Source: JAAFIP01 sp043772355
Lineage (GTDB): Bacteria > Pseudomonadota > Gammaproteobacteria > Burkholderiales > Burkholderiaceae_C
Direction of reading: 5' to 3'
NCBI GenBank assembly: GCA_043772355.1
Contig: JAYVGI010000026.1
Coordinates: 1 to 11,973 of the forward strand
Length of the DNA stretch: 11,973 nucleotides
Positions 6,495 to 11,973 of this stretch are shown one piece after another. The position numbers were made by a program, and so were the translations under genes. Within the stretch, counting starts at the first letter, position 1. Each line of letters starts with the position of its first letter. The notes under the pieces were generated by a model. That model had not been told where the DNA came from. It saw only the letters and a program-made list of their open reading frames with translations, and searched no databases.

Positions 6495-7448
6495 TTAAAC
6501 CGTTGCACCGGCATTCGGGTCATTGGGGTCTTCATCTTTTTTCACCGCCGACTTGATCAAATCCTCGCGTTTGATGCCCAGCCACATGGCAATGGCAGCC
6601 GCCACGAACACCGAGGAGTAGATACCAAACAAAATACCGATGGTCAGTGCGAGGGCAAAATAAAACAAGGTCGGGCCGCCAAACAGCAGCATGGACAGCA
6701 CCATGATTTGTGTAGAGCCGTGGGTGATGATGGTGCGGCTGATGGTCGAGGTGATGGCGTTGTCAATGATCTCTACCGTGTTCATCTTGCGGTAACGGCG
6801 AAAGTTCTCCCGGATCCGGTCAAAAATCACCACCGACTCGTTCACCGAGTAGCCCAGCACTGCAAGGACAGCGGCCAGCACCGAGAGCGAGAACTCCCAC
6901 TGGAAGAAGGCGAAAAAGCCCAAAATGATGATCACATCGTGCAAGTTGGCGATGATGGCGGCTACCGCGTATTTCCATTCAAAACGAAACGCCAGGTAAA
7001 TCATGATGCCCACCACCACCATGGCCAAGGCCTTCAGGCCATCAGTGGCCAGCTCTTCACCCACTTGTGGGCCGACAAACTCAGTGCGGCGCAGTGTCGC
7101 GCCTGCGTCAGCCTCCTTGAGCGCGGCCAGCACTTTGTCGCTTTGCTGGGCCGAACTCACGCCTTTTTGTGCTGGCAAGCGAATCATCACGTCACGGGCT
7201 GAGCCAAAATTTTGTACTTGTATGTCGGTAAAGCCTTGCTTGGCCACCACACCGCGAATTTTCTCCAGTTCGGCGGGTTGCGAGTAGCTCACCTCCATCA
7301 CCGTACCGCCAGTGAACTCTACCGACAGATGCAAGCCGCGCGAGAACAAAAAGAACACGGCAGCTAAAAATGTGATGAGCGACACGGCGTTGAAAATTAA
7401 CGCGTGGCGCATAAAGGGAATGTCCTTGCGGATTTTGAAAAATTCCAT
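6495..7448 (-). CDS. secF: Protein translocase subunit SecF
   Basis: SecF pairs with SecD in the inner membrane and uses the proton-motive force to help SecYEG pull proteins out on the periplasmic side. The 317 residues contain TM1 (about 16-36), the SecF hallmark VEFTGG (43-48), a periplasmic P4-type domain (about 50-135), and a C-terminal bundle of five membrane segments (about 137-290). The latter includes GYSVNESVVIFDRIREN (199-215), the conserved cytoplasm-proximal motif; Asn-Glu-Ser replaces the common Asn-Asp-Thr. The ATG is at 7448 and secD ends 28 bp upstream, so the two are surely cotranscribed. The start has only a weak purine stretch (CGAGCACG), consistent with translational coupling to secD. 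The tail is charged. Length and motifs indicate an intact gene. Confidence 0.97.
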   Translation of the reverse strand: MEFFKIRKDIPFMRHALIFNAVSLITFLAAVFFLFSRGLHLSVEFTGGTVMEVSYSQPAELEKIRGVVAKQGFTDIQVQNFGSARDVMIRLPAQKGVSSAQQSDKVLAALKEADAGATLRRTEFVGPQVGEELATDGLKALAMVVVGIMIYLAFRFEWKYAVAAIIANLHDVIIILGFFAFFQWEFSLSVLAAVLAVLGYSVNESVVIFDRIRENFRRYRKMNTVEIIDNAITSTISRTIITHGSTQIMVLSMLLFGGPTLFYFALALTIGILFGIYSSVFVAAAIAMWLGIKREDLIKSAVKKDEDPNDPNAGATV

Positions 7449-7476
7449 GATCGTGCTCGGTTATTGTCGGATTCGC

Positions 7477-9447
7477 TTATTTCTTGGCCTTGGCTGCTGG
7501 CTTGGCAGCGGCCTTTGCGGGAGCGGTGCCAACTTCTTCGACATCGCTTACCTCAAGTGAAGCACCGGCTGCGCCTTCAGTTGCCAGTCCACCGTCAGGC
7601 CGCCACACGGTACCGATAGAGACGCTTTTGAGTTTCTTTTTGCTGCCGTAGAACAAGTTGACCAAACCGCGCGAGAAGAATACTGCCGAGAACATACTGG
7701 TCAAAATACCCACGCAATGCACCACCGCAAAGCCGCGCACGGGGCCCGAGCCAAAAGCCAGCAAGGCGATACCAGCGATCAAGGTGGTGATGTTGGAGTC
7801 CAAAATTGTCGCCCAGGCGCGGTCGTAGCCCGAATGGATGGCCGCCTGCGGCGAGGCCCCGTTGCGCAGCTCTTCGCGCACCCGTTCGTTAATCAGCACG
7901 TTGGAGTCAATCGCCATACCCAGCGCCAGCGCCATAGCGGCCATACCGGGCAAAGTGAGCGTGGCTTGCAGCATGGACAGCGCGGCGACCAGCATCAACA
8001 GATTCACCCCCAACGCCAGGCTGGAGAACATGCCGAAAAGCATGTAGTACAGACACATGAAAATGCAGATGACCAAGAAACCGTAGGTCACGCTTTTGAA
8101 GCCTTTGTCGATGTTTTCTGCTCCCAGGGTAGGGCCAATGGTGCGCTCTTCGACGATCTCCATCGGCGCGGCTAGCGAGCCAGCGCGCAGCAGCAGCGAG
8201 GTATCGTTAGCCTCCGTGGTCGTCATGCGGCCCGTGATTTGCACCCGTCCGCCACCAATTTCGCTGCGAATCACTGGGGCTGTGACGACTTCGCCTTTAC
8301 CCTTTTCAAACAACAAAATCGCCATCCGCTTATTGATGTTCTCGCGGGTGATGTCTTTGAAAATGCGGGAGCCTTTGGCATCCAGCGACAGATGCACCGC
8401 CGCCTCCTGCGTTTGGCTGTCAAAGCCGGGCTGCGCATCGGTCAGGTTTTCACCCGTCAAGATCACCTGCTTTTTCACTATCACGGCTTGCTGGTTGCGG
8501 TCAAAAAAGCGCTCAGCGCCAAACGGCACCGCGCCCTGACCCCGCTCTGCCGCTTGGGCCTCGGTGGATTCGTCTACCAAGCGCACCTCCAGCGTGGCGG
8601 TGCGTCCCAAAATATCTTTCGCCTTGGCAGTGTCTTGCACGCCAGGCAGTTGCACCACGATGCGGTCCAGGCCCTGCTGCTGGATCACCGGTTCGCTCAC
8701 ACCGAGCTCGTTAATGCGGTTGTGCAGGGTGGTCATGTTCTGCTTGAGGGCTTGCTCCTGCACTTTGCGCGCGGCATCAGGCTTGATGGTCGCCGTGAGC
8801 TTGTACTCTGCACCGTCGGGGGTGTCCACGGTTTGCAGGTCGGCAAACTGATCCTGAAAAATCTTTTTGGCCGCATCCAAGGTAGCCGAGTCGCGAAACC
8901 GCACCTCGATACTTTGGGCGTTGCGATTGATGCCGCTGTGGCGTACATTCTTTTCGCGCAGCACGCTGCGAATATCACCCGTAAGGGATTCGGCTTTTTT
9001 GGTCAACGCCGCCTGCATGTCCACTTGCAGCATGAAATGCACGCCACCACGCAAGTCCAAGCCCAGGTACATCGGAAAAGCGCGCAGGGAGGACAACCAA
9101 TTGGGCGAGCGCGACAGTAAATTGAGGGCTACGACGTAGGAGGGGTTGCTTGCATCGGGAGTCAACGCTTTTTGAATCGCGTCCTTGGCCTTGAGCTGGG
9201 TGTCGGTGTCAGCAAAGCGGGCTTTGATGGAGTTGCCGTCAAAGGTGATGCGATCTGAAATGATCTTGGCATCTCTGAGCGCTTCTTCCACCTTGTTTTG
9301 CGTAACGCTATCGACCTTGATGGTGGCCTTGCCGCTGGAGACCTGCACAGCCGGTGCTTCGCCAAAGAAATTGGGCAGCGTAAACAGTGCTGAGATGACC
9401 AGCACGGCAGCAATGACGATGTATTTCCACAAAGCGTAACGGTTCAT
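7477..9447 (-). CDS. secD: Protein translocase subunit SecD
   Basis: SecD is the larger half of the proton-driven SecDF complex that assists Sec-dependent export. The 656 residues include TM1 (about 8-26) and a large periplasmic region (about 30-445) with LGLDLRGGVHFML (128-140), the D1 signature. C-terminal membrane segments (about 452-600) contain GMAIDSNVLINERVREE (510-526); Asp513 lies in the conserved proton-relay position of the family. The C-terminus (603-656) ends in an Ala/Lys-rich low-complexity tail that is longer than in E. coli SecD and faces the cytoplasm. The ATG at 9447 has a GAG-containing purine stretch about 6 nt upstream. Order yajC-secD-secF is standard. The 97-bp gap to yajC contains a 7-bp inverted repeat but no convincing promoter. 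Confidence 0.97.
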   Translation of the reverse strand: MNRYALWKYIVIAAVLVISALFTLPNFFGEAPAVQVSSGKATIKVDSVTQNKVEEALRDAKIISDRITFDGNSIKARFADTDTQLKAKDAIQKALTPDASNPSYVVALNLLSRSPNWLSSLRAFPMYLGLDLRGGVHFMLQVDMQAALTKKAESLTGDIRSVLREKNVRHSGINRNAQSIEVRFRDSATLDAAKKIFQDQFADLQTVDTPDGAEYKLTATIKPDAARKVQEQALKQNMTTLHNRINELGVSEPVIQQQGLDRIVVQLPGVQDTAKAKDILGRTATLEVRLVDESTEAQAAERGQGAVPFGAERFFDRNQQAVIVKKQVILTGENLTDAQPGFDSQTQEAAVHLSLDAKGSRIFKDITRENINKRMAILLFEKGKGEVVTAPVIRSEIGGGRVQITGRMTTTEANDTSLLLRAGSLAAPMEIVEERTIGPTLGAENIDKGFKSVTYGFLVICIFMCLYYMLFGMFSSLALGVNLLMLVAALSMLQATLTLPGMAAMALALGMAIDSNVLINERVREELRNGASPQAAIHSGYDRAWATILDSNITTLIAGIALLAFGSGPVRGFAVVHCVGILTSMFSAVFFSRGLVNLFYGSKKKLKSVSIGTVWRPDGGLATEGAAGASLEVSDVEEVGTAPAKAAAKPAAKAKK

Positions 9448-9507
9448 ACGGGCTCAATCTCTTGGTTCATAAACACACGGCGAACCCGCTGGATCGCCGC
9501 TTTGGCA

Positions 9508-9543
9508 GCCAAGCCCTGCCCAGCGCAAGGCTTCGCGCTTGGC
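9508..9543. repeat. Inverted repeat in the yajC-secD spacer
   Basis: GCCAAGC (9508-9514) pairs with GCTTGGC (9537-9543) around a 22-nt loop, in which AGCGC/GCGCT can pair as an alternative. It begins directly after the yajC stop on the minus strand. No T-tract follows, so partial attenuation or RNA processing between yajC and secD is only a possibility. Confidence 0.4.
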
Positions 9544-9544
9544 A

Positions 9545-9877
9545 TTACTTGACTGTGCCTTTAGGTAGCACTTGCACCACAGCGCTGCGTTGTAGTTGAA
9601 CCTCCACCCCTTGGGCCAGTTCCAGGCTGACGTAGCTGTCGCCCAGTTTGGTGACTTTGCCGATCATGCCGCCCGCGGTGACGATCTCGTCGCCCTTGGC
9701 CAGCGCGTCGATCATGCTGCGGTGTTCTTTTTGCTTTTTCATCTGCGGACGAATCATCACAAAATACAGAACGACGAACATCAGTACCAAGGGCAGCATG
9801 CTCATGAGGCTGGACTCCATGCCTCCAGATGCGGCGGCGGCGGGGGCGGTTTGGGCGAAAGCGGTCGAAATAAACAC
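9545..9877 (-). CDS. yajC: Sec translocon accessory protein YajC
   Basis: YajC is a small single-span inner-membrane protein that associates with SecDF and SecYEG. The 110 residues show a short Ala-rich N-terminus, a transmembrane helix (about 25-43, LMSMLPLVLMFVVLYFVM), and the family signature IRPQMKKQKEH followed by DEIVTAGGMIGKV and a small beta-rich cytoplasmic domain. Translation starts at a GTG (9877): the sequence TGGAGACTTCT places GGAG 6 nt before it and no ATG fits better. It heads the yajC-secD-secF operon. pgk, not the tgt/queA pair often found here, lies upstream. Confidence 0.95.
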   Translation of the reverse strand: MFISTAFAQTAPAAAASGGMESSLMSMLPLVLMFVVLYFVMIRPQMKKQKEHRSMIDALAKGDEIVTAGGMIGKVTKLGDSYVSLELAQGVEVQLQRSAVVQVLPKGTVK

Positions 9878-9883
9878 AGAAGT

Positions 9884-9887
9884 CTCC
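9884..9887 (-). promoter_or_regulatory. Strong Shine-Dalgarno fixing the GTG start of yajC
   Basis: GGAG on the minus strand is spaced 6 nt from GTG at 9877. It decides the non-ATG start. Confidence 0.65.
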
Positions 9888-9927
9888 AGAAATAGCTAAG
9901 TTCACCCTAGGATGGGCATAACTCTCC

Positions 9928-9933
9928 ATTGTA
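9928..9933 (-). promoter_or_regulatory. Possible -10 box for the yajC-secDF operon
   Basis: TACAAT on the minus strand lies about 50 nt upstream of yajC, in the 122-bp gap after pgk. The nearest -35-like hexamer, TTGAAA, is 20 nt upstream of it, longer than ideal. That hexamer sits inside a near-palindrome CCTTG-N7-CAAGG at 9945-9961. A separate promoter for the operon is plausible, but readthrough from pgk is not excluded. Confidence 0.35.
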
Positions 9934-9999
9934 TGTCGCCTGCGCCTTGGAAATTTCAAGGGCATCGGTTGATTTGATTTCGCTACCCGGACGCTGCGC

Positions 10000-11205
10000 T
10001 CACAGCGCCGCGCGCTGGGCCAGAATCTCAAAGGCTGGCAAGGTCTTGCCCTCCAGCACTTCCAGAAACGCTCCACCGCCAGTAGAGATGTAGCTCACGT
10101 CTTTCTCGATACCGTATTTGGCGATAGCAGCCAGCGTGTCCCCACCGCCGGCGATAGAAAACGCAGGCGAGTCGGCAATCGCCCGGGCGATGGTCTCTGT
10201 GCCGTGGGCAAAAGCGTCGAACTCGAACACGCCAACAGGGCCGTTCCAGACGATGGTGCCTGCGGTTTTAAGCTGCTGGGCCAGCAAGGCTGCGGTTTTG
10301 GGGCCAATGTCGAGGATCAAATCGTCATCCGCCACATCGGCGGCGGCCTTGACCGTGGCCAGTGCGTCGGCGGCAAAGGTTTTGGCCACCACCACATCCA
10401 CCGGGATCGGCACCGCCGCGCCGCGCGCTTGCATGGCGGCAATGACGGCTTTGGCATCCTCGATCAAACTCGGCTCGGCCAAAGACTTGCCAATCTTCAG
10501 GCCTGCGGCCAACATAAAAGTATTGGCAATGCCGCCGCCGACAATCAAACCGTCCACTTTACTGGACAGGGCCTGCAAAATGGTCAACTTGGTGCTGACC
10601 TTGCTGCCCGCCACAATAGCGACCAACGGGCGCTTGGGCGCAGCCAGGGCTTTGCCAATCGCGTCCATCTCGGCGGCCAGCAAGGGCCCAGCAGACGCGA
10701 TGGGGGCGTACTGCGCAATGCCGTAGGTGCTGGCCTCGGCGCGGTGGGCGGTGCCAAAAGCATCGTGCACGAAGATGTCGCACAGCTTGGCCATTTTTTG
10801 CGCCAACTCTGGGGCGTTTTTCTTCTCGCCCAGGTTGACGCGGCAGTTCTCGAGAAGCACCACTTGGCCGGGCGCAATCTGGACACCATCAACCCAGTTG
10901 GCCAGCAAGGGGACGGGCCTGCCCAGCAGCTCGGCCATGCGCGCGGCGACAGGTGCCAGTGAGTCAGCGGCTTTGAATTGGCCCTCAGTAGGGCGGCCCA
11001 AATGTGACGTGACCATGACGGCCGCGCCGGCGTCGAGGGCCATTTGGATACAAGGAATGCTAGCGCGGATGCGGGTGTCTTCGGTGATCTGGCCTGCATC
11101 GTCCTGCGGTACGTTGAGGTCGGCGCGGATGAAAACGCGTTTGTTTTTAACAGCGCCTTGGGCGCACAGGTCGGAGAAGCGGATGAATTGCATGGAAGAT
11201 TGCAT
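10000..11205 (-). CDS. pgk: Phosphoglycerate kinase
   Basis: PGK interconverts 1,3-bisphosphoglycerate plus ADP and 3-phosphoglycerate plus ATP in glycolysis, gluconeogenesis and the Calvin cycle. The 401-residue protein carries RADLNVP (28-34) and SHLGRP (67-72) in the substrate-binding N-domain, and DAFGTAHR (148-155). It also has GSKVSTK (200-206) and VGGGIANTF (222-230). The C-domain contains WNGPVGVFE (320-328) and the nucleotide-binding GGGDT (353-357) and STGGGAFLEVLEGK (374-387). The length is normal. The first ATG (11205) is preceded by AAGG at 7 nt; a second ATG at 11193 matches the usual family N-terminus (MQFIRFSDL) but lacks a Shine-Dalgarno, so the first is preferred with some doubt. 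It is divergent from gshA across a stem-loop-rich spacer. Confidence 0.97.
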   Translation of the reverse strand: MQSSMQFIRFSDLCAQGAVKNKRVFIRADLNVPQDDAGQITEDTRIRASIPCIQMALDAGAAVMVTSHLGRPTEGQFKAADSLAPVAARMAELLGRPVPLLANWVDGVQIAPGQVVLLENCRVNLGEKKNAPELAQKMAKLCDIFVHDAFGTAHRAEASTYGIAQYAPIASAGPLLAAEMDAIGKALAAPKRPLVAIVAGSKVSTKLTILQALSSKVDGLIVGGGIANTFMLAAGLKIGKSLAEPSLIEDAKAVIAAMQARGAAVPIPVDVVVAKTFAADALATVKAAADVADDDLILDIGPKTAALLAQQLKTAGTIVWNGPVGVFEFDAFAHGTETIARAIADSPAFSIAGGGDTLAAIAKYGIEKDVSYISTGGGAFLEVLEGKTLPAFEILAQRAAL

Positions 11206-11259
11206 GGGGTGGCCTTGGGTTAGGCTGCAATTTTAGGGGGCTTTTGGGGTGAGTTTTGT

Positions 11260-11290
11260 ATATGCGCTCGGCGTGTACTGGTTCGCATAT
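11260..11290. repeat. Inverted repeat, 7-bp arms, upstream of pgk
   Basis: ATATGCG (11260-11266) and CGCATAT (11284-11290) are separated by 17 nt. It is the pgk-proximal member of a series of stem-loops in this spacer. A short GCCCA/TGGGC hairpin follows at 11307-11318. Confidence 0.45.
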
Positions 11291-11331
11291 GGGGATACCT
11301 TTGTACGCCCAGTTGGGCAGCGACCACGGTC

Positions 11332-11384
11332 GCGCGCTACCCGTAGCTTCGTCAAATGCTCGCCGGCAACTACCGGTAGCGCGC
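11332..11384. repeat. Inverted repeat, 15-bp arms with one mismatch
   Basis: GCGCGCTACC (11332-11341) pairs perfectly with GGTAGCGCGC (11375-11384). After one C/C mismatch the pairing continues as GTAG (11343-11346) with CTAC (11370-11373), leaving a 23-nt loop. This is far longer than expected by chance in 60 bp. Confidence 0.75.
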
Positions 11385-11397
11385 CACTCTCTGTGCA

Positions 11398-11471
11398 GGC
11401 GAGATGGTGTATGCCAATCGACCGATTTCTGGTACTCCAGCATGAGGGCGATTGGCACACACCATCTCGCC
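11398..11471. repeat. Long inverted repeat, 23-bp arms with one mismatch
   Basis: The left arm 11398-11420 (beginning GGCGAGATGGTGT) and right arm 11449-11471 (ending ACACCATCTCGCC) are complementary except at A11411/C11458. On a minus-strand RNA that position would be a U-G wobble, so the RNA would be fully paired. The 28-nt loop contains a nested CTGG-TACT-CCAG hairpin (11429-11440). It could be a small non-autonomous inverted-repeat element or a structured RNA; no flanking target duplication is obvious. Confidence 0.85.
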
Positions 11472-11550
11472 CTAAGGGACTACGCATTCAAGGCTTTGAC
11501 AGATACAAAATATCGCCATCGTACGAAGGATCGAAAGACACATCCAGTCA

Positions 11551-11597
11551 CAGCTACAGCAATACCCCCTTGCAGCTAGCAAAAACACCCCCAGCTA
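11551..11597 (+). repeat. Three CAGCTA copies upstream of gshA
   Basis: CAGCTA occurs at 11551-11556, 11573-11578 and 11592-11597, 22 and 19 nt apart (about two helical turns), the second and third each followed or preceded by C-runs. The spacing on one DNA face just upstream of a -10-like box is compatible with regulator binding sites, but may be chance. Confidence 0.3.
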
Positions 11598-11599
11598 CC

Positions 11600-11605
11600 T
11601 ACAAT
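11600..11605 (+). promoter_or_regulatory. Likely -10 box for gshA
   Basis: TACAAT lies 27 nt before the gshA ATG, which would give a leader of about 20 nt. No good -35 stands 16-18 nt upstream (TTGCAG at 11570-11575 is 24 nt away). That fits an activator-dependent or weak promoter. Confidence 0.35.
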
Positions 11606-11632
11606 CTAACGTTACCCACCACAAAGTACAAC

Positions 11633-11973
11633 ATGGTTCCGCACCTCATCACCGCGCTTAACGGCCCTATCAACGAGCTCGAACAGCGCATTTTGGACAG
11701 CATGCCCGCCATTGAGCGCTGGTTTCGCCTGGAGTGGATGGAACACACCCCGCCGTTCTACGCCTCGGTCGACCTGCGCAACGCCGGCTTCAAGCTCGCT
11801 CCCGTGGACACCAACCTGTACCCGGGCGGCTGGAACAATTTAACCCCCGAGATGCTGCCCTTGGCCGTCCAGGCCGCCATGGCCGCGATTGAGAAGATTT
11901 GCCCCGAAGCGCGCAACCTGCTCATCATCCCCGAAAACCACACCCGCAACAGCTTCTATTTGGCCAACGTGGC
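11633..11973 (+). CDS. gshA: Glutamate-cysteine ligase, proteobacterial GshA type (cut by right edge)
   Basis: This enzyme makes gamma-glutamylcysteine from Glu and Cys with ATP, the first step of glutathione synthesis in the cytosol. The 113 visible residues start MVPHLITALNGPINELEQ and continue with IERWFRLEWMEHTPPFYASVDLRNAGFKLAPVDTNL as two adjoining conserved stretches, then YPGGWNNLTPEM and LLIIPENHTRN. This matches the N-terminus of the ligase family of Acidithiobacillus and Burkholderiales, which is unrelated in sequence detail to E. coli GshA. No clear Shine-Dalgarno precedes the ATG (ACAAAGTACAAC). The catalytic C-terminal part is outside the window. It is divergent from pgk; the next gene is normally gshB, not visible here. 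Confidence 0.88.
   Translation, partial: MVPHLITALNGPINELEQRILDSMPAIERWFRLEWMEHTPPFYASVDLRNAGFKLAPVDTNLYPGGWNNLTPEMLPLAVQAAMAAIEKICPEARNLLIIPENHTRNSFYLANV

Larger units (their letters stand above)
11206..11632. other. 427-bp divergent intergenic region between pgk and gshA
   Basis: I see no convincing gene here. The stretch consists of the inverted repeats at 11260-11471 followed by a less structured A/C-rich segment (11472-11632) that probably holds the gshA promoter. Short open frames in it are explained by the hairpins and show no family resemblance I can name. Confidence 0.6.

Noticed and set aside
11147..11458. Minus-strand open frame of about 100 codons overlapping the pgk start
   Set aside because: It overlaps pgk in another frame and is mostly made of the inverted repeats; no recognisable domain and no ribosome-binding site.
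11398..11471. Integron attC site or CRISPR repeat
   Set aside because: There is no RYYYAAC/GTTRRRY core pair and no integrase, and the repeats are inverted single units rather than an evenly spaced direct array.
11398..11471. Rho-independent terminator
   Set aside because: Neither arm is followed by a T-run on either strand, and the position is upstream of both flanking genes.
11496..11501. TTGACA as the -35 of a gshA promoter
   Set aside because: No -10-like hexamer lies 16-18 nt downstream.

Overview
The window looks like a chromosomal core segment of a GC-rich betaproteobacterium, most likely order Burkholderiales and close to Comamonadaceae (Rhodoferax/Polaromonas-like). This rests on the protein types: a large DUF1631 protein, the proteobacterial GshA type of glutamate-cysteine ligase, and a LysM/TsaP-like gene next to dprA and def-fmt. 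It also rests on remembered resemblance of two short repeats to dispersed elements of that family. The placement is inference from sequence reading; no search was run.

Layout from left to right. Positions 1-1079 hold fmt (cut by the left edge) and def on the minus strand, the pair that formylates initiator Met-tRNA and later removes the formyl group. fmt carries an in-frame low-complexity insertion built from two copies of a 44-bp repeat. Divergently, positions 1292-3765 hold a secreted LysM protein resembling TsaP (type IV pilus secretin-associated) and dprA (RecA loader in natural transformation), tightly spaced. Convergent to these is a long DUF1631 gene (3845-6391, minus) with a GGGGQ tandem repeat. 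Upstream of it on the minus strand lie secF, secD and yajC (6495-9877), the SecDF-YajC accessory complex of the Sec translocon. pgk (phosphoglycerate kinase, 10000-11205, minus) follows. A 427-bp divergent intergenic region rich in stem-loops separates pgk from the start of gshA (11633 to the right edge, plus).

Functionally this is mostly housekeeping: N-terminal formylation and deformylation, protein export, glycolysis and glutathione synthesis, plus a pilus/transformation pair. I see no mobile-element genes, CRISPR array, rRNA or tRNA, and nothing that convincingly forms a new multi-gene system. The points most worth a second look are the repeat-derived insertion inside fmt, the chain of inverted repeats between pgk and gshA, and the Gly-rich linker in the DUF1631 protein.
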